64,000 nucleotides of DNA from Cyclina sinensis (Eukaryota; Mollusca; Bivalvia; Venerida; Veneridae). The translations under genes and the position numbers were made by a program. A model generated the notes under the pieces. The model did no database searches. It was not told where the DNA came from and saw nothing but the letters and a program-made list of their open reading frames with translations. The stretch is taken from the NCBI GenBank assembly GCA_012932295.1, contig JAAONU010000016.1, forward strand, positions 27,217,290-27,281,289, in the 5' to 3' direction. Of the stretch, positions 21,192 through 32,100 are shown piece by piece. Numbering within the stretch: position 1 is the first letter of the stretch; each line of letters begins with the position of its first letter.

Positions 21192-22054
21192 TGCAGTTAT
21201 GGCACGCAAATTGTCCAATTATTACGTGAACCTATGTTTACGCTCGTAAAACTAGGATTTACGGTCGATAATCTAGGTTTTTCAAACGTAAAACCTGGTT
21301 TTTCGATTTTTAACCTCTATTTTCGAGCGTAAACAAAGGATAACGGTCGTGAACCATAGTTAACGCTCGTGATCTTATGTTTACGTTCGATAAACTAGGT
21401 TTCTCAAATTATATTACAATTTCGGTCGTTATCCTAAGATTACCACCGTAAACTTGGGTTTGCGACTGTGAACATAGATTTACAACTGTAAACCTATATT
21501 TACGTTCGTAAATTTATATATTTTCTCAGTAACTTAGTTTATCAAACATAAACCTAGGTTCACGTCCGTAAACTATGGTTCACGACCGTTATCCTACGTT
21601 TTTGCTCAAAAACACTGGTTAAATTCCGTAAGATAGTTTCGAGCGTAAATATAGGATAACTGTCGTAAACCCTAGATTACGCTCTTGAACTTATTTTTAC
21701 GTTCGATTAACTAGGTTTTTCAATGAAACAACGGATTTCAACCGTTATCCTATGTTTACGGACACTGTCTTATTGTTACGCTCGTGAACCCCGGTTTACG
21801 CTCGTTAAGGATAGTTTTCAAACGTAACCTATATTTTCGACCGTAATCTTGTGTTTTCAAACGTGATCTATGGTTTCCGAGCGTAAACTACGGTTTACGA
21901 CAGTAACCCATGATTTTGCTCGAAAATATAAGTTAATATTCGAAAAACTAGGTTTTACGTTTGAAAAACCTGGTTTATCAACTGTAAATACTAGTTTTTC
22001 GACCGTAAACATAGGTTCACGTAATAATTGGACAATTGGCGTGCCATATGCAGT
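21192..22054. mobile_element. Foldback element made of ~39 self-complementary 20-21-bp units
   Basis: The element spans 21198-22048 (851 bp). The termini TATGGCACGC...GCGTGCCATA are inverted, and the inverted match extends for about 50 bp (ATTGTCCAATTATTACGTG and beyond). TGCAGT flanks it on both sides (21192-21197 and 22049-22054), indicating a 6-bp target duplication. The interior is an uninterrupted run of about 39 diverged units, each 19-21 bp, near TTTACGNTCGTAAACCTAGG. Each unit holds two dyads (TACG..CGTA and CCTAGG), so the array reads alike on both strands. No open frame of interest and no transposase. Confidence 0.8.
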
Positions 22055-23466
22055 CTATAATTTTACTAAGTTTTATAAATATAACTTCATTGTTTTTCGA
22101 GTTGTTTCCCTGACGTACAGGTGAATGAACAAATACATTGATAAGGAGAAAAAAAGTCAACTCGCATCGATTCTTTATTGCTGTATAAAACTTTACAAAA
22201 TTTTATGAGTGTACCTTCATTACATTTTGAGTTTTTGCAAGATCCATGTTTCTGGGTGGCCAGACAGACGTTCTGAGACAATACACGGACGAAGAGAAAA
22301 AAAAAACAAGGACGAAAACTTATATTGCAATCAATCGTCTCATACAGTTTATAAATGTTATTTCTAGTTATTTCATTTGTTAGATTTTCTAGATTAACAT
22401 ATAGATGGACGAATACATTGAGAATAGTAAACGAATTCGAATTGAAACTTGTATACATTTTACGATCTATCGCCTTGTAAAGTTTTATGTATTTAGTTGT
22501 AATACTTTTTATCTTAATTCGATCTTTGTTTACATTAATTTATTTTCAGCTCTCTGAAATTCCATGAACCCATTAATTATGCCTAGCGTCTACAAAAGTA
22601 GTCACAGGCAAACACTAAAGACCCGGATCAGACGCCACAATTTGCATAAAGGACTTTCTTCCCTAAATAAAATGAAATTTAAAAAAAAATCCAGAAACTT
22701 TTTAAATTGAAAATAGACTCGTCCAACCTATACGGATGGCATAATCAATTAGGTATATTTGGGTTAATACGTTCAATAATTTTCTGACATATACATGAAA
22801 ATGTGATTTAAAGCTTCAAATGATTTACTATCTCTGTAACTCCAGTCATACGCTCTCTGGTTTTTCGTTAGATCTGGGTTTAATAATTTATGATGTAAAT
22901 ATTTAAATATCTGAACATTTGTACTAAAAATGAAATAAAGTATCATACGAAAGGATGAGGCTCATATCAACAAAATATTTTAAGAAAATCAAAAGATGTA
23001 AGCTCACAATTACAGTTTATACACATCTGTATTTACGCTGAAAAAAGTTATTCGATTACAGATATTAGTCTTTATAATCAAGCACCTCCTCATATACGGC
23101 GCCGGATGGAATATTCTTTATCCATTGTTTTCATATAAAAGAATAGATTGTTGCTCACGAAAATCACATGTAAATATTATAATACTGTGTTACATATTGT
23201 TTCCTCTTTTGTCCTCTGTTAATTTCGGATTTTGTCGTATTGCTGTCTGTGTTATATGTTTTCGCGACATTTATTTCAAACCAAATTGAGAAGAAAAGTC
23301 TGTGATAAAGAAAAATAATAACCAACGCTGTTTATGCAGTTAGTTATAACAAAGTTGTACGATAATCTGTTGTGAAATACTCAAATCTACACAGATTGTT
23401 GATTTAGGCAAAATACGATACCATTGTCATTGAATTTGCAAGGATATGGTGGATATCTAACGAATC
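22055..23466. other. Intergenic DNA, nothing assigned
   Basis: Short chance frames only (for example 22087-22458 on the minus strand). No conserved protein motif, RNA gene or repeat boundary could be recognised. Confidence 0.4.
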
Positions 23467-24243
23467 AGGGTCATAACCGAAAAGGCCCAATACCATAACA
23501 ACCAGGTTCAAAATGGCCCATATCGTAATGTTTACAGAATAAGTTGAAGGACTTTAAACTTAACCATAAACAAAATGTAAAATGTGGTCCTTGTTTTTAA
23601 ACTTATTGAACATACAGTATACACCAGGAGGAATTCTCATTTTCCTCGAGCTCATCGCGGACTACCCATTCCGTAAAACGCGACCAAATCCACCGCATTT
23701 CAAGATCCCTGCTGCGGACATGGTCACCAAAAATCGCAGCAGACATCCGCTAAATGGTTCCGCGAACTTTTTCACAGGTAATTATTGATATCTAGGCGAA
23801 TTTTACGCTTTAAAATATCAAATAAATGTATAAAACTCTCATTCTGATGCATTTGTTTATGAATGCTCCTATTTTTTTAATGCAAAGAATGACAGTTCAA
23901 AGCAATTGCTCCGCGAAACAGCTGACCATATTTTCAGAAAATATATTGACAGGTTTCCCATTGAGACGTATTAAAACTACTTTCCTATTAAAAGAAAAAA
24001 CATACAACCTGTAAACCCTGCTGCAACAGCTGTTTCGTCTTGGTGCTTGGCAAAAATTATTATTTAATAAGAAGACTTTTCAAAATTTCAACGACGGAAG
24101 TACACAATCTATCTACACAGCAAATTTATTTGAAATTTGGTTTTAATTTTACCAAATGTCACATAATTGGTAGATGTTAAATGCACAGTTTTGTTAAGGT
24201 TGTTTCATTAAATGTTCAGCTTATCCAGGTGAGTTATGACCCT
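23467..24243. mobile_element. Possible MITE with GGGTCATAAC inverted ends
   Basis: CAGGGTCATAACC at the left and GTTATGACCCT at the right form an 11-bp inverted pair about 780 bp apart. There is no convincing target duplication and no other support, so the call is weak. Confidence 0.3.
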
Positions 24244-24659
24244 AATTAATTTCGTGCTGGTCAGCAAATATCACCGAGATATTTTGCGATGTCAAGACAT
24301 CAAGGACGTCTATTTCCTCGTGGTCGCGGTGAATATTTCTTTTTACATGGTCACTAAAAAGCGGAAAATGTGAGTTCCTCCTTACGCGTACCGTACATTG
24401 AACAGTGAAAGTTATTTGCAAAATGAGCATATGCAATGCATATGTATCTGAAAATCAATCAGATTAATGTCAGTTAGACAATTATTTCTTAATTATTTTA
24501 TGGCCATAGCCATTTCTTTGTCAAGATGTGAACAGTCTGCCTATGAAAACAATAACAAACTGTCATGGAAAATATAAAACTTCGAAGAGAACATGTTTCA
24601 TGGTCCCATGTTTTACCGGAATCAACCATTTTTAGCGGAATCTACCAGAATCGACTGCA

Positions 24660-26105
24660 TTACCGGTGTCGACCTATATTTCATACATAAGCCTTTTTTT
24701 TTAAAGATATACAAAATTGTTTATTAATATATAATACAATTAATGTAATAACAAAAGGAATGTACCCATGGAATTTTAAGTATCTTCGAGTGGAAAGATT
24801 TTACAAGAGGAAGAAAATTGGTGAGTTGCGGAAAATTTGCGCATATGGATATACGCCAGAATCGGCCTGTATTTCATGTACATAAATTGAGAAATACAGC
24901 AGGGCTCTCGCTAGACTCAGAATTTTGGGAGAAGTCACTTCGCCCTGGGTTGAAGGTTAGGGAGAAGTGGACAGACTTCAGAGCGAAGTGGATCTTTGTT
25001 TCAGACAACGTATACGCGTATGCTTATGTAATAATAAATTTCCCTTTAATAATTGATCCCTTTTATCAACCAGTATTCAGAAACATAATGAAACTAATAT
25101 CAACTATTGATACGCAGACCTTTTGGAAAACAATGATCGACGATTAAAATGTACTGTAACACTTCCGACGATCAACCTTTCATTGCCGACTTGTTTTTCA
25201 CAGAAAACCTGATAGATTGCACCTTTTTTGTCTCGTGATACAATATACATAACTACACAGTTTAATCGCCGTCATTGCTCAGAGGGTACCTGATCTTAAT
25301 CAAGCCCATAATTGCCGAAACATCGCAATCAAATAGTGATCAATTAGTGGTAAATTATAAACACTGAAATCAGCTAAAAATATCCGACAGGAAACTCATT
25401 ATTATTTATTACTCAATAGTGCTTTTTTAAAAACTAAATGCTGATTGGTTTATTTTGCCTAAGTGTCGGTATCGAATGTTCTGGTTGAAAAGATATAAAT
25501 AACATGGGCGGAGTCTTTGCTCTGTACGTCACGCATGGCTATAAGGCAAGAAATAGCGAGAGGCGGAGTTTTACGGGGATTCCCTAATGAATGGCTGGCA
25601 AGCGATTGTTTATGTGTATTGTAAAAGGAAACTGTGTATCGTAAAAAAACTGCCACATTTTATGACACCATTGACTCTTATCCATGTTTGCCAAGGGCAA
25701 CTAAATTTTGATAAGGCGACTTGATTTTCGCTTTGATCTTCACGTTAAGCGAAATTTGAGACAGCAAAGCGACGACTTCGCCCGAATCGCCCTCTCGCGA
25801 GAGCCCTGTACAGGTCGATTCCGGCGGTAAATATTTCATATCTGATGTTAAGAAATGAAAAAATAACTTTGTATGACTTAAATACATGCACAATTCATGT
25901 ACGAATTACAGGCCGATTCCGGCGTATATCCAAATGGGCAATTTTTCCGCAACTCGCCGATTTTCTTTCTCATGTAAAATCTTTCCGCTTGAAGATACTT
26001 TTGTTATTACGTTAATTATATAATATATTAATAAACAATGTTGTTCATCTTGAAAAAAATTGGCTTATGTATGAAATGTGGGTAGATTCAGGTAAAACTG
26101 ATCGA
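24660..26105. repeat. Long imperfect inverted repeat, arms ~330 bp
   Basis: The left arm (about 24660-24990) and right arm (about 25745-26105) are mutually complementary over long stretches, with small indels. Examples are TTTCATACATAAGCC against GGCTTATGTATGAAA, GGATATACGCCAGAATCGGC against GCCGATTCCGGCGTATATCC, and AGGGCTCTCGC against GCGAGAGCCCT. About 750 bp of unrelated DNA lies between the arms. The 18-bp sequence CAGATTAATGTCAGTTAG occurs directly repeated outside both arms (24460-24477 and 26130-26147). No transposase or conserved frame is seen. It could be a large foldback transposon or two oppositely oriented copies of one repeat. Confidence 0.65.
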
Positions 26106-26511
26106 TATCAGTAAAACGTTAATTATCACCAGATTAATGTCAGTTAGTGAATGTTTTATTTTAACTATAACATTTTCTTTTTATGTGTACCATTGTTTTC
26201 ATATAATGTGGGCCATTATGGTCCAAGCCATTTTAGGACCAGGCCTTTTGGTTGTGGGCCATTCTGACAAGATACCTATCCAACAATGCTACTTATTTTC
26301 TTTTCAACACACGATGTGTGTAAAGCAAGCATTTGAATTTCTATCATCTAATTGGGTTTTATTCTAGGAAGTGACTAATTTTCAATACACTGTTGAGACT
26401 TTTTTCAAATTTTGAAGGCAGTGGCTAACGTACCAGGCCTGAGTTGTTAGAAATCAGTTCTGCTGATATTTTTTCTGAATGAAGTCCAAGAATGAAACAG
26501 CTGTTTATAAT

Positions 26512-27777
26512 TATGCCCCCCATCAAAGACTTAGTTTGAAGGCTGGTCGTGACTAGTAGATGACCCCTTTAGTTTTTTTTAGGCTAATTGAAGTTTAGCT
26601 CAATAGATTGTGATTATATATATGTAAATACTTTATATTCAGTTGTTCATAAATGATGTTTATGTATATTTATGTGGACCATATTGTAAATTGGTTCAAC
26701 CAAATATGTCATCCACTGTAAATAAAGACGTTACTTACTTACTTACTTACTTACTTACAATACTTACTAATGTCACCAGGACAAAGGTCAAGGTCACATT
26801 CGCCTTGAATAGCAATAACAGTTTCAAAACAATAACGTAAGAACCCTTGCTCCCAGATTGTTCAAACTAAGTGTATAGGTTGGGCTTGGCAAAGTAAATG
26901 ACCCTTGTAGGTTTTTAGGTCACCAGGTCAAAGGTCAAGGTCAGAGTGATCTTGAACAGCAAAACAGTTTCCAGTCAATAACTATAGAACCCTTGGTCCC
27001 AGGTTCTTCAGACTTAGTTTTTGGGTTGGTCATGACCAGTAGATGACTATTATAGTTTTTCAGGTCACCAGGTCAAAGGCCAAAGTCACAGTGACATTGA
27101 AAATCAAAATGATTTCCAATTAATAACTATAGAATGCTTTGGCCTAGGTTCCTCAAACTTGGTATATAGGTTGGGTAAGACCAGTAGATGACCCCTATAA
27201 TTTTTCAGGTCAAAGGTCAAGGTCATGTTGTATAGCAAAATAGTGTTTAGATTAATTACTGTAGGACACTTTGGCCCAGCTCCTCAAAGTTTCATAGGTA
27301 GGTTGGTCATGACAATAAGATGACCCATGTAGTTTTTAGGGTTATTATGTCAAAGGTCAAGGTCACAGTAACCTTGAAAAGTAAAACAGTTTCTGTTGAA
27401 TGTCTAGGGAATCCTTGGGCCCAGGTTCGTTAGACTTAGTTTGTAGGTTTGTCATGATCAGTAGATAACAACTATTGTTTTTCAGGTCATTGGGTCAAAG
27501 GTCAAGGGTCATAGTGACCTTGAAAAGCAAAATGGTTTCCAATGAATAAGTGTTGAATACTTGGGCCCATGTTCCTCAAACTTTGTATATAAGTTGTTCA
27601 TGACTTGTAGATGAGCCAGTTAGTTTTTCAGATCACCATGGTCACAGCGTCCTTGAATAGCAAAATGATTTCCGATCAATAACTGTAGAATGCTTGGTCC
27701 CAGCTTCTTAAAACTTCATGGCTGCCTCTAGGGATAAGGCACTAGGGGGGCAGATATGTTTTACAAACATCTCTTGT
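26512..27777 (+). mobile_element. Hairpin/tandem (Helentron-like) element H2
   Basis: The 5' end TATGCCCCCC is repeated inverted near the 3' end (GGGGGGCAGATA). A hairpin ATGTTT-TAC-AAACAT and the terminus CTCTTGT follow. The body consists of about seven diverged units of roughly 145 bp marked by GGTCAAAGGTCAAGGTCA. The first unit is split by a LINE tail at about 26583-26759. No coding capacity. Confidence 0.75.
26583..26759 (+). mobile_element. LINE 3'-tail fragment ending in (TTAC)n
   Basis: A segment foreign to the H2 unit ends with CACTGTAAATAAAGACG followed by about seven TTAC repeats (26732-26758). An AATAAA close to a short tandem tail is the usual 3' end of CR1/RTE-like retrotransposons. 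The H2 sequence resumes directly afterwards, so this is a nested 5'-truncated insertion. Confidence 0.6.
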
Positions 27778-28080
27778 ATTCATTTGATAACATACATGTA
27801 CTTGATGTACTCTGCCATCACCAATATTTAGACACTTGAAATAGATGGGCTGTGCCGTGAGAATATTAACAATGTGGTCAATTTTTACTTTTTCATTTTT
27901 TTTCACTTTCAGATAATAATTATGTTTTGAAATTACTTTTGTATACTTTTTATTGCACTCTAAACTACTAGAAGCTAAACTAGTAGTGGAAAAAACAATG
28001 CATATAGAACATTCTTTTAATCATTTTCACATCATGAACATCACACTATATAACATGCAATATGCTATATAGTTGCTTGT

Positions 28081-28508
28081 TATGTCTCCCCAAAAATGGG
28101 GGAGACATATTGTTTTTCCCCTGGTTGTCCATCCGTCCGTCCGTCCATATGTCTGTCCGTCACAAAATCGTGTCCGCTCTGTATCTTCCAAAGCCCTTGA
28201 AGGGTTTTTATGAAACTTGGGTCAGATGTTCACTTCATCAAGACGACGTGCAGAACCCACTTTGCGGGTGTGGTGTCTCAAGGTCAAGGTCACACTTGGA
28301 GGTTAAATGTCAAATTTTACAATCGTCTGATTCAATACTGCCTGCAGCAACTGGCTGGTTCAATCAAAAACCATTTCTAGTTTGTTATGTGACTCATATC
28401 TGCACTTTAGTAAAATTCGAAGACTTAACTCACAATTTTCAAATACAACACTTTAAGGTAATTCAGAGAAGGCAGACAACATTGCATTTTTACAGAAATC
28501 GTTAATTA
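28081..28508 (+). mobile_element. 5' fragment of hairpin/tandem element H3
   Basis: Starts with the hairpin TATGTCTCCCC-AAAAAT-GGGGGAGACATA, followed by a TCCGTCCGTCCG tract and one body unit (AAGGTCAAGGTCACACTTGG). No 3' hairpin or terminus is seen, so it is truncated. The open frame through it (28062-28505) is a repeat artefact. Confidence 0.6.
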
Positions 28509-29146
28509 GTTTATGATGTCAAACTTTGACATCGTTTTCTCGATGACATCAAATTGACTAGATTGTTGATTTTGTCATGTCACAAATACAGCACACATGA
28601 ATACTAGTGGTAGTAGTTTATTTATATTGTTATACATGTAAACAAACAATAGAACATAGACATGCTAGATTTTACAGTATATTGATATGGATAATAGCCA
28701 ATGAAAATAGTTTAAGAGTTCTATAATTAGTATAATTGTTTTTTGTCAAGGAGAATCAATGTCTAAGGTTGTTGTCTGGTGAACTGGTCAAATAAATTTC
28801 ACTATATAATCTTGATGCGTTTGTTAATTGAACACCCTAATATTCTTAAGTACATTTAAAAATATGCTTTTATGTGAAAATTGTTTGTACTGTACTTGTG
28901 ACCTAAATGCCATAGAGGACATAAAACTTAAGGGAAAAACATGCTTAGGAGTACAAGTAGACATTGTAGAAAGAATGCTAAGGTTTTTGCATTTAATGCA
29001 CGTAGTCCCCTCATCATTAGAATTAGCTTTTGTCTGTTGCATAAGTTTTAGACCTTTTGTGATTTGTTACTTTTACCAACTCTTTAAGTAGATTTTTTTT
29101 TGTATGACTTTTTTTTTCAAAAGTATGTTTTTTGTTCTTGTTTTAG
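28509..29146. other. Upstream region of BUB3
   Basis: AT-rich, with no conserved frame. The BUB3 5' UTR exon and promoter must lie here or further left, but no clear promoter element was identified. Confidence 0.4.
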
Positions 29147-29152
29147 AGACAG

Positions 29153-32100
29153 ATGGCAGAAACACCAAGCGAATTTCAGCTGAAGAACCCACCAACTGAT
29201 GGCATTACAGCTGTCAAATTTGGACCAAACTCAAGTCAGTTTTTGCTGACATCATCATGGGATACATCTGTCCGTCTGTATGATGTAATTGCAAATCATC
29301 TACGCATGAAGTACAATCACCCAGCACCAGTTCTAGACTGCTGTTTTCATGTAAGTGGTTATTTTACAAATGGAAGAGATAGCTCAAAGAAACCTACCCT
29401 AAAATATACAGGTTATACTACTACATATGTGTTTATGGCTCATTTTCTATAAAATGAAAAATATTTGATTATGTAAAGAACATATGTTCAAGACCTTTTC
29501 CTTAGCAAACACAGATACTAAGAAAATGCTCATTTTTAGCTCCATTTTTCGAAGAAAAAAAGTGGAGCTATTTACTGGCATCATATTTGATGTGGATTTA
29601 TAGTATTCACTGTTTAGTAGGACTTACCAGTAAATACTTGCCGATTACAGCTGTTATTCCAGGAACAAGTCTTTGTCGTTGCTTTGAACTTGAAAAAAGT
29701 GACCTTGCTTGTAATGTACATGTATGATTTACAACATTTCAGGATGCAGTGCATTGTTATAGTGGAGGTGTTGATAAAACACTAAAAGTGTATGATTTCA
29801 ACACAAACACTGGTATGTGATATGTACATTATTTTTGATCATTGTGAATTTTCTGAATGTCGTTTCCGAAATATATGAATTATGTCTCTCCCCATGAAAT
29901 GGGGTGTGAGACATATTGTTTTCTAACTTTTCATCTTGTCCATAAGAGCTGGTCGGATTTAAATGGAACTTGCTATGATTTATTGGTACTAAGCCGTGTT
30001 GAGTATATCATCTGCATGTTCTGGTTCAGTAATTTTCAGAAAAGTTATGGGCCTTGATTTGTCCAAATTTGAACACATATAGGCATATCTCCATATTCCC
30101 TTTCTGGATTTTGACAAATCTTCACAGGAATAAAAGTAAGCAAGTGTAGTTACATGTTTTGATGTTCCTGTTGGCTGATATGCATAGTTGCGGACTTTGA
30201 TTTGTCCAAGTTTGAATACAGTTGGGCATACATGTATCTTCATAACCTTTGGTTGGACTTTGCGGAAACTTCACAGCAATGATCATGACAAACTGTAGTT
30301 ATGCATATTGTGAGCATGTTTCTGTTTGGTGATTTTTATATTTGTCATGGTAATTGACAATGTTGGGAAGACATGTTTTTCTCAGAAAACAATATCTAGT
30401 TATTGAACTGGTGTGATGGAAACTTGCTTCAGTGCTCTGTTTTTGATTATACCGATTTCTTTTTGTTGGGTCATTGGAAGAGAGTGTACAGATGATCAGC
30501 TTTTTCCTTGAAATAAAATGTGGAAGCGCAGACCATACTAGACCAGTCATCTTCTGTAAAATAAATACTAACATAAACTACGTTTTAGTTTGTGGAACAT
30601 TTAGGCAAATGTGATAGTCATCATCTTGACCATTGCAAGGACAGTGTCTGTATTTGTTTAAGGAAAATGTGTTTTAGTAATCCTTCACTGAAATAGAAGA
30701 AAATACTCTATAATCGACAGGCTTAAATGATTTATATTATTACAGGCACCAACGTAGGTACACATGATGCTCCCATTAGATGTGTGGAGTATTGTCCTGA
30801 CGTTAATGTCATTATTACTGGCAGCTGGGACTCCTCCGTGAAGCTCTGGGATCCTAGGACACCATGCAGTGCTGGCACATTCTCTCAACCAGATAAGGTC
30901 TCTGGCTTTGAATTATTAAGTCTGAATTTATACTAATTAGTTAAAAATAAATTCTTGACTAATGACTTAAAATACAGTAATACACGTTCTTGAACCCCCT
31001 TTGCGGTCAAAGGCATAATGTCTTTGACCTGTAAACTACTAATTCTCAGCTGGTTGTTATGAGTTTGAACCGTCAGCCTATTTTTATGTCCCCACAAAGT
31101 GGGGTGCGTATAGCGTTGCACTTGTCCGTCCGTCCGTCGGTACGTCTGTCCGTACGTCCCGAAATCTTGTGAATGCAACTCCTCTTAAACCGGATGGCAG
31201 ATTTTGCTGAAACTTCCAGGGATGAACAACCTTAATGTGTAGATGGTAGTAAAGGAAGGAATTTTCGCTGTGACCAAATTTAACAGAATTATGGCCCTTT
31301 GTTGATTTTTTCACTATAAAATTTGTGAACGCAACTCCTCTTAAACCGGATGGCAGATTTTGCTTAAACTTCCAGGGATGAACAACCTTAATGTGTAGAT
31401 GGTAGTAAAGGAAGGAATTTTTGCTGTGACCAAATTTAACAGAATTATGGCCCTTTGTTGATTTTTTCACTATATACCATATAGAAATTTTGTGAACACA
31501 ACTCCTCTTAAACCGGATGGCAGATTTTGCTTAAACTTCCAGGGATGAAAAACCTTAATGTGTAGATGGTAGTTAAGGAAGGAATTTTTGCTGCGACCAA
31601 ATTTAACAGAATTATGGCCCTTTGTTGATTTTTTCACTATATACCATATAGAAATTTTGTGAACACAACTCCTCTTAAACCGGATGGCAGATTTTGCTTA
31701 AACTTCCAGGGATGAAAAACCTTAATGTGTAGATGGAAGTAAAGGAAGGAATTTTTGCTGCGACCAAATTTAACAGAATTATGGCCCTTTGTTGATTTTT
31801 TTCACTATATACCATATTGAAATTTTGTGATCGCAACTCCTCTTAAACTGGATGGCAGATTTTGCTTAAACTTCCAGGGATGAACAGCTTTAATGTGTAG
31901 ATGGTAGTAAAGGAAGGAATTTTAGCTGTGACCATATTTAACAGAATTATGGCCCTTTGTTGATTTTTTCACTATATACCATATAAATAATTGAACATAT
32001 AAATTTTACATTTGTAATTTAATTGAACATGTACATAAGGTTACCTGTAGATCATTTTAGGTATATTTACAGAAAAAATCTTACATACAGGATATACATG

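Noticed and set aside
21198..22048. Array of short palindromic units considered as a CRISPR array
   Set aside because: Units follow one another without spacers, are highly diverged, and the whole is bounded by inverted ends and a target duplication in animal DNA.
26732..26758. TTAC array considered as a CRISPR-like or regulatory array
   Set aside because: It is a perfect 4-bp microsatellite at a LINE 3' end in a eukaryotic genome; there are no spacers.
27960..27995. Dyad CTACTAG / CTAGTAG
   Set aside because: A 7-bp dyad in AT-rich DNA is expected by chance and nothing around it supports a function.
28062..28505. Open frame of 147 codons on the plus strand
   Set aside because: It lies over the 5' hairpin, TCCG tract and first unit of element H3; similar frames occur in unrelated repeat copies.
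31084..31470. Open frame of 128 codons on the minus strand, with internally repeated peptide
   Set aside because: It runs through the tandem units and TCCG tract of element H6; the repeated peptide is the translation of the DNA repeat, with no conserved domain.
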